In this document: piece after piece, positions 6,556-12,380 of the stretch
How positions within the stretch are numbered: the stretch's first letter is position 1
Layout: each line of letters starts with the position of its first letter
Source of the DNA: Actinomycetes bacterium
GTDB taxonomy: Bacteria; Actinomycetota; Actinomycetes; Actinomycetales; Dermatophilaceae
Reading direction: 5' to 3'
DNA: 12,380 nucleotides
Assembly: GCA_023389095.1 (NCBI GenBank)
Contig: JAEWFB010000194.1
Span: 1-12,380, forward strand
Translations under genes and position numbers: made by a program
Notes under the pieces: generated by a model
Databases searched by the model: none
What the model was told of the DNA's origin: nothing
What the model saw: the letters and a program-made list of their open reading frames with translations, nothing else

Positions 6556-7052
6556 CGGCGGCCGATCGGGGCCGTGACGGCCCGCGTGACGGCCACGAGG
6601 TCGCGGGGGGCGAGCTCGACGTCGAAGCCCCGACGGCCACCGGACACGAGGACGGTGTCGTGGTCGAGGGCGGAGGCGTCGAGCACGGTGGGCAGGAGCC
6701 GTTTCTGGCCCACCGGGGAGATGCCGCCGACGACGTAGCCGGTGCTGCGTTCGGCGGCGGCCGGGTGGGCCATGGTCACGGACTTGACGCCGAGGGCGGT
6801 GGCGACGGCCTTGAGGTCGAGCTGGCCGTCGACGGGCACGATGCCGACCGCCAGGCCTCGGCCGGTGTCGACGAGGAGGGTCTTGAGGACGCGGGCCGGG
6901 TCGACGCCGAGCACCTCGGCGGCCTCGAGCCCGTAGCTCGGGGCGGACGGGTCGTGGTCGTACGGGTGGCCGGTCCAGCAGACCGCGGCGCGGTCGAGGG
7001 CGAGCGTGGCCTGCGTCGTCGGGCCTGGCGCCCCCTGCTGGCGGCGGCTCAC
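6552..7052 (-). CDS. ybaK: YbaK/EbsC-type aminoacyl-tRNA deacylase
   Basis: This encodes 166 residues, close to the roughly 159 of characterised YbaK. The essential lysine of the family corresponds to K57 in RVLKTLLV. The active-site glycine loop is GYVVGGISPVG at 105-115, and a VPVDGQLDLKAVA segment at 72-84 fits the fold. YbaK hydrolyses Cys-tRNA(Pro) formed when prolyl-tRNA synthetase mischarges cysteine, and acts in the cytoplasm. The start is GTG 7052, overlapping the tetR stop as GTGA (7049-7052). Its own stop overlaps the MFS start as ATGA. No Shine-Dalgarno is visible, consistent with translational coupling. A tRNA-editing enzyme between a TetR regulator and an efflux pump is odd; it may only be a passenger in the operon. 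Confidence 0.93.
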   Translation of the reverse strand: MSRRQQGAPGPTTQATLALDRAAVCWTGHPYDHDPSAPSYGLEAAEVLGVDPARVLKTLLVDTGRGLAVGIVPVDGQLDLKAVATALGVKSVTMAHPAAAERSTGYVVGGISPVGQKRLLPTVLDASALDHDTVLVSGGRRGFDVELAPRDLVAVTRAVTAPIGRR

Positions 7053-7693
7053 GGGGCGGTCGCGGCACGAGCACCCGCGCCGACGCTCGCGAGCCCGTCC
7101 CAGAACGACGTCACGACGATCCCGGTGGCCTCGTCGGCGTCCATGCCGCCGGGGTGGGTGCTGCGCCACACGGCGAGCCGCTCGCAACCGCCGATGAGCA
7201 CCTCGGCCATCGCGGTGACCCGGGTGGGCGCCTGGGCGGCGAACTCGGGCAGCGACAGCAGCCCCTCGGCGAAGGCCTTGGCGGTCTGCTGGCGGATCCG
7301 CTCGACCGAGTCGGACGCCTCGCCGATGAGGGCGCCCTCGGTGCGCAGCAGCGCGAAGGCGGCCTCGTGGGCGTCGATGAAGGCGAAGAAGGCGTGGACG
7401 ACCCCGGTGACCCGCTCGCGCACGGGGGCGCCGGCGGCGCCCTCCCACGCGTCGATGAGGGCGGCCAGCAGCTGGCCGCGCGCCCGTTCGATCGTCGCGG
7501 CGAGCAGTCCCTCCTTGGAGCCGAAGTAGTCGTAGATGAGCGGCTTGGTCACGCCGACGCGCTCGGCGATCTCGTCCATCGTCGTGGCCTGGACGCCGCG
7601 TTCGGAGAAGACGCCCTCGGCCACCTCGAGCATCTGCGCCTCGCGCTCGGCGCGGGGCATGCGGACGCGGGTGGCGGGGGAGCGGGAGGTCAC
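7049..7693 (-). CDS. TetR-family transcriptional regulator
   Basis: This encodes 214 residues. The N-terminal TetR DNA-binding domain covers about residues 15-62, with MLEVAEGVFSERGVQATT, MDEIAERVGVTKPLIYDYF and the following GSKEGLL. The C-terminal two-thirds is the usual variable helical ligand-binding and dimer domain and does not reveal the ligand. The start is GTG 7693, with a -10-like TAGACT ending 6 nt before it. It is the first gene of the operon tetR-ybaK-MFS and diverges from the ABC exporter across 71 bp. The arrangement suggests that it represses its own operon, the exporter, or both. Confidence 0.94.
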   Translation of the reverse strand: MTSRSPATRVRMPRAEREAQMLEVAEGVFSERGVQATTMDEIAERVGVTKPLIYDYFGSKEGLLAATIERARGQLLAALIDAWEGAAGAPVRERVTGVVHAFFAFIDAHEAAFALLRTEGALIGEASDSVERIRQQTAKAFAEGLLSLPEFAAQAPTRVTAMAEVLIGGCERLAVWRSTHPGGMDADEATGIVVTSFWDGLASVGAGARAATAP

Positions 7694-7699
7694 CGCCGC

Positions 7700-7705
7700 A
7701 GTCTA
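7700..7705 (-). promoter_or_regulatory. -10-like element, leaderless start of tetR
   Basis: On the minus strand TAGACT is followed by 6 nt (GCGGCG) and GTG at 7693, with no Shine-Dalgarno, as expected for a leaderless GTG mRNA. No -35 consensus is visible. Confidence 0.6.
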
Positions 7706-7749
7706 CGGGCGGGCCGGAAAACCGCAGGCGCCGTGTCGGTGCGGGTCGG

Positions 7750-7755
7750 TAGCGT
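7750..7755 (+). promoter_or_regulatory. -10-like element, near-leaderless start of the ABC exporter
   Basis: TAGCGT is followed by 9 nt and GTG at 7765. A second in-frame GTG lies at 7771. Transcription about 7 nt after the box would leave a leader of 0-2 nt. The spacing is slightly longer than at the other starts, so this is the weakest of the set. Confidence 0.45.
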
Positions 7756-7764
7756 TGGGGAACT

Positions 7765-10700
7765 GTGACGGTGACGCGGGTGGACCACGACGAGGCGCAG
7801 GGCACGACGCAGCAGGGGGCCCTCGACGGGTCAGTCGTGTCGCCGGTGCCACCCCTGCCGCCCGGCCGGGTCCCCGTCGACTGGCACCGGGTCCGTCGAC
7901 CGCTGACGGTCGTGTGCCTCGCGATGTCGCTGGTGGGAGCGGTGGCGGCCTCCCTCGGTTCCATGGTCGCGGGGCGGCTCGCCGCGAACCCCACCACCCA
8001 GCTCGTCGTGCTGCTGGCCCTGTGCGTCGTCGGCGGCGCGCTCGTCGACACCGTCGCCAAGGCCATCTGGGCCACGGTGTGCGACCGGGCCGAGGGCCGG
8101 TTGCGCGCCGACCTGCTCGACGCCGCGATGGCCCAGCCGCTGTCCGAGCTGTCCGAGCAGGCCGTCGGCGAGGTGCTCGACCGCATCGACGACGACACCT
8201 GGGAGGTCGGCCAGCTGATGCGCTGGGGCGTGTGGCAGGCCGTGCGCACGCTGCTCGCCTCGGGACCGCTGTGGGTCGTGGCCACCATCGCCTGGTGGCC
8301 CGCTGCCGTCCTGTTCCCGCTGACGGGGTTCGCGGCCTTCTGGGTCGTGCGGCGCCTGCTGCCCCAGGTCTCCGAGCGCAAGGTGGTCGAGGAGGCCGCC
8401 TGGACCGACCACGCGGCGTCCACCGAGGAGGGGGTCGCCGCCCGCGACGACCTGCGCACGGCCCTGGGCCAGGCCCACGTGCTGCGACGCAACGCCGAGA
8501 TGGCGGCCCGGGTCCACGCGGCCCTCGACCGGGTCCTGCAGGTCGAGGCCCGCATCACCCGCCGGAGCGGCGGGCTACTCCACGGCGCCCTCGCCGCCGT
8601 CGCGGTCGTCGGCACCGCCCTCGTGGTGGCCGGCGACCTGTCCACGGCGCGGCTCGTCACGCTCTTCCTCGTCACGACGATGTTCGTCGGCGGCGTCGAC
8701 ATGCTCGCCCGGCACCTGCCCGACCTGCAGGAGGGCTTCGGCGCCGTCCTGCGCCTCCGGGCGATGATCGCCTCCCCGGCCGAGCCCTCCGGCGGCCTGC
8801 ACCTCGCCGACGGGCCCCTCGACGTCGAGTTCCGCGCCCTCGAGTTCAGCTACGGCACCGGCACGTTCGCGCTCCGCGAGGTCGACCTCGTCGTCCCCGC
8901 GGGCCACACGTGCGCCCTCGTGGGTCGCACCGGCTCCGGCAAGTCGACCCTCGCCTCGTTGCTGTCGCGGGCCGTCGAACCGCCCCGCGGCACCGTGCTG
9001 CTGGGCGGCACCGACGTCTGCGACCTCGACCTGGAGCAGCTGCGCGCGGCGGTCGGCGTCGTCACCCAGCGCACCGAGGTGCTCGCCGGCACGCTGGCCC
9101 AGAACATCACCCTCTTCGGTGACGTGCCGCGCGAGCGGGTGGCCGCCGCGGTCGCCGAGCTCGGCCTCACCGACTGGGTCGCCGGGCTCCCCGACGGTCT
9201 CGACACCATGCTCGGCCCGGGTGGCACCACCCTGTCCGCGGGCGAGGAGCAGCTCGTGGCCTTCGCCCGGCTGCTCGTGCGTGACGTGCGCGTCGTCGTC
9301 CTCGACGAGGCCACCGCGCGCATGGACCCGGTCACCGAGGCGCGCGTCGTCCGAGCGGCCGACCGGCTGATCACCGGGCGCACCGGCATCCTCGTGGCCC
9401 ACCGGCTCTCCACCACCGAGCGCGCCGAGCAGGTGGCCGTCCTGGAGTCCGGCCGCGTCGTCCAGCAGGGGCCGCGCGCGCGACTCGCCGCCGCCGACGG
9501 GCCGTTCCGGCGACTGCTCGAGGCTGCGGCGCACGAGGTGGCCGTCGAGGAGCACCACCACGAGGACGCCGCGATCGGGTCGGTCCGGCGCAGCACGACG
9601 CCACCCCCGCCCCCCGTGCTGGCGCCGACGCCGAGCCTCGCGCGGCAGGTGCTCCACACCGTCAGCGTCCACCCGCGCTGGGGCCTGTTCGGGGCCTCGC
9701 TCTTCCTCGTGGCCTCGGTGACCGGAGCGTTCGGCGCCGTCACAGGCTGGACGTGGGGGCTCGTCGTCACGCGCCTGCAGGCCGGGCAGAACCCGGGCTG
9801 GATCACGGCCGCCCTCGTCGTCTCGCTCGTCGTCGGCCCGCTCGTGCTCTCGCAGGCCTTCCGCTGCTACCCGCACTGGTGGGTCGAGGTGCGGCTGCGC
9901 GTGCGGGCGGCGGTGCTGGCCGGCCAGACCGCCCAGCGCCGGCTGGTGCGTACCCCGCCCGGTGAGGTCGTAGCCCGCACGATGGACGCCGACCGGCTGG
10001 CGCGGTACACCGACCGCTGGGTCGACTTCGTCAACGGGCTCGTCGTCGCCTCGGTGACGGCCGTCATCGCCGGTACCTGGCTCGCGGGGGCGGTCCTGCT
10101 CGTCGTCATGGTCACGTCCGCACTGGCCTCGACACTCGGCCGGCCCGTGGCCGGCCGGTCGGCGGCGGCCGCCTCGACGGCCCGCGCCGACTTCGGACGG
10201 TCCCTCGTCTCGGCGCTCGAGTCCATCCGCACCGTCAAGCTGGCGGCCGCCACGCCGCAGGTCCACGAGCACCTGCGGCGGGTCGACGGTGGCCGGGTCG
10301 ACGCGGCGGTCCGCGAGCACCGCGTCCAGTCCCTGCTCGACGGCGTGCCGATCGTCATGGTCCAGTGCGGCGTCGTCGCCGCGTGGGCGGGCCTGCTCCA
10401 CGGCACGTGGTCGCTGGCCATCACCCTGCTCGTCGTCAACGCCGTCAGCGGCTTCGACTGGTTCGGCCGCGTCGCCGGCTCGGTCGTCACCGAGGCCCCC
10501 GGGGTGCGGGCGTGGATGAACGCCACGAGCGAGCTCGCCGGTGGCGGCGACCTCATGGACGTCCCTCCGGGCATGGACCTCGTGCAGGGCACGGCCCACG
10601 CGCCGGCGGCCGGGCAGCGTGACCCGCTGCGGACCCTCGACCTGCGGGGCCTCACCGCGGTCCACGACGACGGCACCATCGGCGTCGAGGACGTCCACCT

Positions 10701-11310
10701 CAGCGTCGAGGCCGGCGAGCTCGTGCTGCTGCTCGGCCAGGTCGGCTCGGGCAAGTCCAGCCTGCTCTCCGCGCTGGCCGGGCTCACCGCCCACACCGGT
10801 GACGTGCGCTGGAACGGACGCGTGCTCGGCGAGCCGGAGGTGGAGCTGCGGCCCGGCCGCGTCGCCCACATCGCGCAGGTGCCCCGGGTGCTGTCCGGCA
10901 CCTTCGTCGACAACGTCGCGCTCGACCACGCCGACCGGCACGTCGAGCCGGCGCTCGCGTCGGCCCGGATGGAGCGCGACGTCACCGAGGCCGGCGGCCC
11001 CGACGCGCTCGTCGGCCACCGTGGGGTCCGCCTGTCCGGGGGGCAGGTGCAGCGCCTGGCCCTCGCCCGCGCGCTCGCCTGCGAGGCCGACCTGCTGCTC
11101 GCCGACGACGTGTCGTCTGCGCTCGACGCGGCCACCGAGATCGAGCTGTGGGCAGCCCTTCGCTCCGGGGGCGCCACGGTCATCGGCGCGACGAGCAAGG
11201 GTGCCGCGCTGGCGCAGGCCGACCGGGTGGTCGTCCTCGACGGCGGCCGGGTCGTCGACACGGCGCCGTGGCACGAGCTGTCACCACGGTGGGGCCACCT
11301 CGCGGGCTGA
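7765..11310 (+). CDS. Fused ABC exporter (TMD-NBD-TMD-NBD) with one degenerate ATPase site
   Basis: This single polypeptide of 1181 residues carries two exporter halves. TMD1 spans about 45-320. NBD1 has Walker A GRTGSGKST at 387-395, Q435, signature LSAGE at 490-494, Walker B VVVLDE with E515, and switch H546. A charged and Pro-rich linker (EEHHHED, PPPPP, about 595-617) leads to TMD2, about 635-905. NBD2 has Walker A GQVGSGKSS at 991-999, Q1038, and a canonical LSGGQ at 1090-1094, but D1115 at the catalytic Glu position and no switch His (GATSKG at 1141-1146). This is the pattern of asymmetric exporters such as TM287/288. It would move a small molecule or peptide outward across the membrane; the substrate is unknown. 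The start is GTG 7765. It diverges from tetR, which may control it. Confidence 0.95.
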   Translation: MTVTRVDHDEAQGTTQQGALDGSVVSPVPPLPPGRVPVDWHRVRRPLTVVCLAMSLVGAVAASLGSMVAGRLAANPTTQLVVLLALCVVGGALVDTVAKAIWATVCDRAEGRLRADLLDAAMAQPLSELSEQAVGEVLDRIDDDTWEVGQLMRWGVWQAVRTLLASGPLWVVATIAWWPAAVLFPLTGFAAFWVVRRLLPQVSERKVVEEAAWTDHAASTEEGVAARDDLRTALGQAHVLRRNAEMAARVHAALDRVLQVEARITRRSGGLLHGALAAVAVVGTALVVAGDLSTARLVTLFLVTTMFVGGVDMLARHLPDLQEGFGAVLRLRAMIASPAEPSGGLHLADGPLDVEFRALEFSYGTGTFALREVDLVVPAGHTCALVGRTGSGKSTLASLLSRAVEPPRGTVLLGGTDVCDLDLEQLRAAVGVVTQRTEVLAGTLAQNITLFGDVPRERVAAAVAELGLTDWVAGLPDGLDTMLGPGGTTLSAGEEQLVAFARLLVRDVRVVVLDEATARMDPVTEARVVRAADRLITGRTGILVAHRLSTTERAEQVAVLESGRVVQQGPRARLAAADGPFRRLLEAAAHEVAVEEHHHEDAAIGSVRRSTTPPPPPVLAPTPSLARQVLHTVSVHPRWGLFGASLFLVASVTGAFGAVTGWTWGLVVTRLQAGQNPGWITAALVVSLVVGPLVLSQAFRCYPHWWVEVRLRVRAAVLAGQTAQRRLVRTPPGEVVARTMDADRLARYTDRWVDFVNGLVVASVTAVIAGTWLAGAVLLVVMVTSALASTLGRPVAGRSAAAASTARADFGRSLVSALESIRTVKLAAATPQVHEHLRRVDGGRVDAAVREHRVQSLLDGVPIVMVQCGVVAAWAGLLHGTWSLAITLLVVNAVSGFDWFGRVAGSVVTEAPGVRAWMNATSELAGGGDLMDVPPGMDLVQGTAHAPAAGQRDPLRTLDLRGLTAVHDDGTIGVEDVHLSVEAGELVLLLGQVGSGKSSLLSALAGLTAHTGDVRWNGRVLGEPEVELRPGRVAHIAQVPRVLSGTFVDNVALDHADRHVEPALASARMERDVTEAGGPDALVGHRGVRLSGGQVQRLALARALACEADLLLADDVSSALDAATEIELWAALRSGGATVIGATSKGAALAQADRVVVLDGGRVVDTAPWHELSPRWGHLAG

Positions 11311-11327
11311 TCGCCTCGGTGACCTCC

Positions 11328-11357
11328 GGTGGCTGCTCGGTGGCTGCTCGGTGGCTA
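11328..11357. repeat. 11-bp tandem repeat, about 2.7 copies, at a convergent gene junction
   Basis: GGTGGCTGCTC occurs twice in a row (11328-11338, 11339-11349), followed by a partial third copy GGTGGCT plus A (11350-11357). The repeat fills most of the 44 bp between the ABC exporter stop and the KamA-like gene, and the third copy runs into the latter's TAG stop (11355-11357). I see no hairpin terminator there. Unequal slippage is the simplest origin. Confidence 0.8.
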
Positions 11358-12380
11358 CACCAGCTGCGACTGGGCGGCGGCGCGGCTCGTGGCGGCCTGC
11401 TCGGTGGCCGCCGCGAGCACCTGCTCGTGGTCGACGGCGTCACGCCACCACCGGCGTCCGGCCTCGGGAAGCGTGTCGATCGGGTCGTAGTACACGTACT
11501 CGCGCGACAGCGCCTCGGTGTCGGCGCCCTCGATGGAGGTGCGGTAGTTCTTGCGCCAGTAGGAGATCCCGCGCTCGCGGTCGTACTGCTCCACCTGGTG
11601 CACCCAGCGCTTGCCGACGAACGGGACGTCGCACACGATGCGCGGGGTCGAGAAGCCGGGCAGGTAGCCCATGATCTCGTGCTGGAGCCGCTGGGCCTCG
11701 GCGAGCGACACGCGCCAGTGCTCGGCGAAGGGGATCATGTCGCACATGTAGAAGTAGTACGGCGTGATCATCGCGCCGTCGGCGAGCGCGAAGCACAGGT
11801 CGAGGAGCCGCTCGGGGGTGTCGTTGACGCCACGCATGAGCACGCCCTGGTTGCGCACGTCGCGGACTCCGGCATCGAGCATGGCCCTGGACGCGCGCGC
11901 CACCGCCGGCGTGACCGACTGGGCACTGTTGACGTGCGTGTGGATCGCGAGGGAGACACCGCGCTCGCGAGCCGTTCGGGCCACCCGCCCGACGCCCTCG
12001 ACGACGTCCTCGGCGAACCAGTGCTGCGGCAGGCCCATGAGGGCCTTGGTGGCGAGCCGGATGTCGCGGACGTTCTCGATCTGCAGGAGCTGGTCCAGGA
12101 ACGCCTCGAGGTTCTTCCACGGCATGTTGGCGACGTCGCCCCCGGACACGACGACGTCGCGGACCGACGGGGTGCGACGCAGGTAGTCGAGCATCGCGGT
12201 CTGGCGATCGACCGGCTTGAGGTCGAACTTCAGCTTGGCGACCTGCGGCGTCGAGTTGCCGACGAGGTCCATCCGGGTGCAGTGCCCGCAGTACTGCGGG
12301 CAGGTGGGCAGCAGCTCGGCGAGCACCTTGGTGGGGTAGCGGTGGGTCAGCCCCTCGGCCACCCACATGTCGTGCTCGTG
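11355..12380 (-). CDS. KamA-family radical SAM enzyme, lysine 2,3-aminomutase-like (5' end off the right edge)
   Basis: 341 C-terminal residues are visible, and the frame is open through base 12380. The ATG at 12368 is internal, because a coding HEHD precedes it, as in homologues before GLTHRYP. The radical SAM cluster motif CPQYCGHC is at visible residues 27-34. The HCTR arginine, which holds the substrate carboxylate in clostridial LAM, is kept. So are SGGD, GVLMRGVND, and both acidic positions that bind the lysine side chain (YMCD and VCDVP). The PLP lysine is probably K257 in VPFVGKR, where classical enzymes have PGGGGK. Lysine-type rather than glutamate-type specificity is therefore likely, yielding beta-lysine, but this is inferred. 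The tail is Ala-rich. The gene converges on the ABC exporter with a 44-bp gap. Confidence 0.88.
   Translation of the reverse strand, partial: HEHDMWVAEGLTHRYPTKVLAELLPTCPQYCGHCTRMDLVGNSTPQVAKLKFDLKPVDRQTAMLDYLRRTPSVRDVVVSGGDVANMPWKNLEAFLDQLLQIENVRDIRLATKALMGLPQHWFAEDVVEGVGRVARTARERGVSLAIHTHVNSAQSVTPAVARASRAMLDAGVRDVRNQGVLMRGVNDTPERLLDLCFALADGAMITPYYFYMCDMIPFAEHWRVSLAEAQRLQHEIMGYLPGFSTPRIVCDVPFVGKRWVHQVEQYDRERGISYWRKNYRTSIEGADTEALSREYVYYDPIDTLPEAGRRWWRDAVDHEQVLAAATEQAATSRAAAQSQLV

Larger units (their letters stand above)
7694..7764. promoter_or_regulatory. Divergent tetR / ABC exporter promoter region
   Basis: This 71-bp gap must hold both promoters and any TetR operator. I see a direct repeat GTCGGT at 7735-7740 and 7745-7750, one helical turn apart, the second touching the exporter's -10-like box. 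A GGCGCC palindrome lies at 7727-7732, and CGG-AAAA-CCG near 7714-7723. I see no long palindrome of the classic TetR kind, so the operator cannot be placed firmly. Confidence 0.5.

Noticed and set aside
8575..11274. A 899-codon open frame on the minus strand opposite the ABC exporter, plus similar long antisense frames (for example 6552-8702 beyond the ybaK-like part)
   Set aside because: Very high GC removes stop codons, so long antisense frames are expected. Their translations are rich in Arg, Gly, Asp and His with no recognisable domain, while the plus strand encodes a complete ABC exporter.
1..12380. Search for CRISPR arrays, tRNA/rRNA genes, IS ends, phage or toxin-antitoxin genes
   Set aside because: I found no repeat-spacer pattern, no RNA gene, no transposase or integrase motif and no small paired toxin-antitoxin genes. 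Base composition looks even throughout, so there is no sign of a mobile island.

Overview
The window is very GC-rich (above about 70% by eye) and gene-dense. Its proteins are typical of a high-GC actinobacterium (Actinomycetota): a HelY-type helicase, a stand-alone 5'-3' exonuclease of the mycobacterial kind, and an actinobacterial KamA-family radical SAM protein. I think a member of the Micrococcales such as an Intrasporangiaceae/Dermatophilaceae relative is likely, but that is an inference from style, not from a marker gene. I see no phage, IS element, CRISPR array, tRNA or rRNA, and no intergenic gap longer than about 190 bp.

Layout, left to right. (1) 1-2022 (+): C-terminal 673 residues of a HelY/Ski2-like DExH RNA helicase whose 5' end lies off the left edge. 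(2) 2023-2212: the 5' leader of a cold-shock gene, with a strong hairpin just before its Shine-Dalgarno. (3) 2213-2413 (+): CspA-type cold-shock protein, followed by a perfect 16-bp terminator-like hairpin. (4) 2524-3705 (-): a 5'-3' exonuclease and, 24 bp downstream of it, a small protein that looks like a stand-alone Tudor/KOW-type barrel. The helicase and exonuclease facing each other tail to tail resembles the helY (Rv2092c) / Rv2090 neighbourhood of Mycobacterium tuberculosis. (5) 3793-4251 (+): an Lrp/AsnC regulator divergent from the exonuclease. (6) 4295-5251 (-): a PLP-dependent serine/threonine dehydratase. (7) 5290-7693 (-): a tightly packed three-gene operon, tetR - ybaK-like tRNA deacylase - Bcr/CflA-type MFS efflux pump, with 4-bp overlaps at both junctions. 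(8) 7765-11310 (+): a 1181-residue fused ABC exporter divergent from tetR. (9) 11355-12380 (-): C-terminal 341 residues of a lysine-2,3-aminomutase-like radical SAM enzyme, running off the right edge.

The two transporters flank one TetR regulator: the MFS pump is in its operon and the ABC exporter is divergent across 71 bp. This suggests a co-regulated efflux locus, though no substrate can be named. The clearest genome-style signal is at the 5' ends. Five genes (exonuclease, lrp, dehydratase, tetR, ABC exporter) carry a TANNNT -10-like hexamer only 6-9 nt before the start codon and have no Shine-Dalgarno, as expected of leaderless transcripts. The csp gene is the exception, with a long leader and a good Shine-Dalgarno.

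I found no clearly new multi-gene system. The points most worth a second look are the asymmetric ATPase sites of the fused ABC exporter, the altered PLP loop of the KamA homologue, the csp leader hairpin, the stand-alone Tudor-like protein and the leaderless promoter set.
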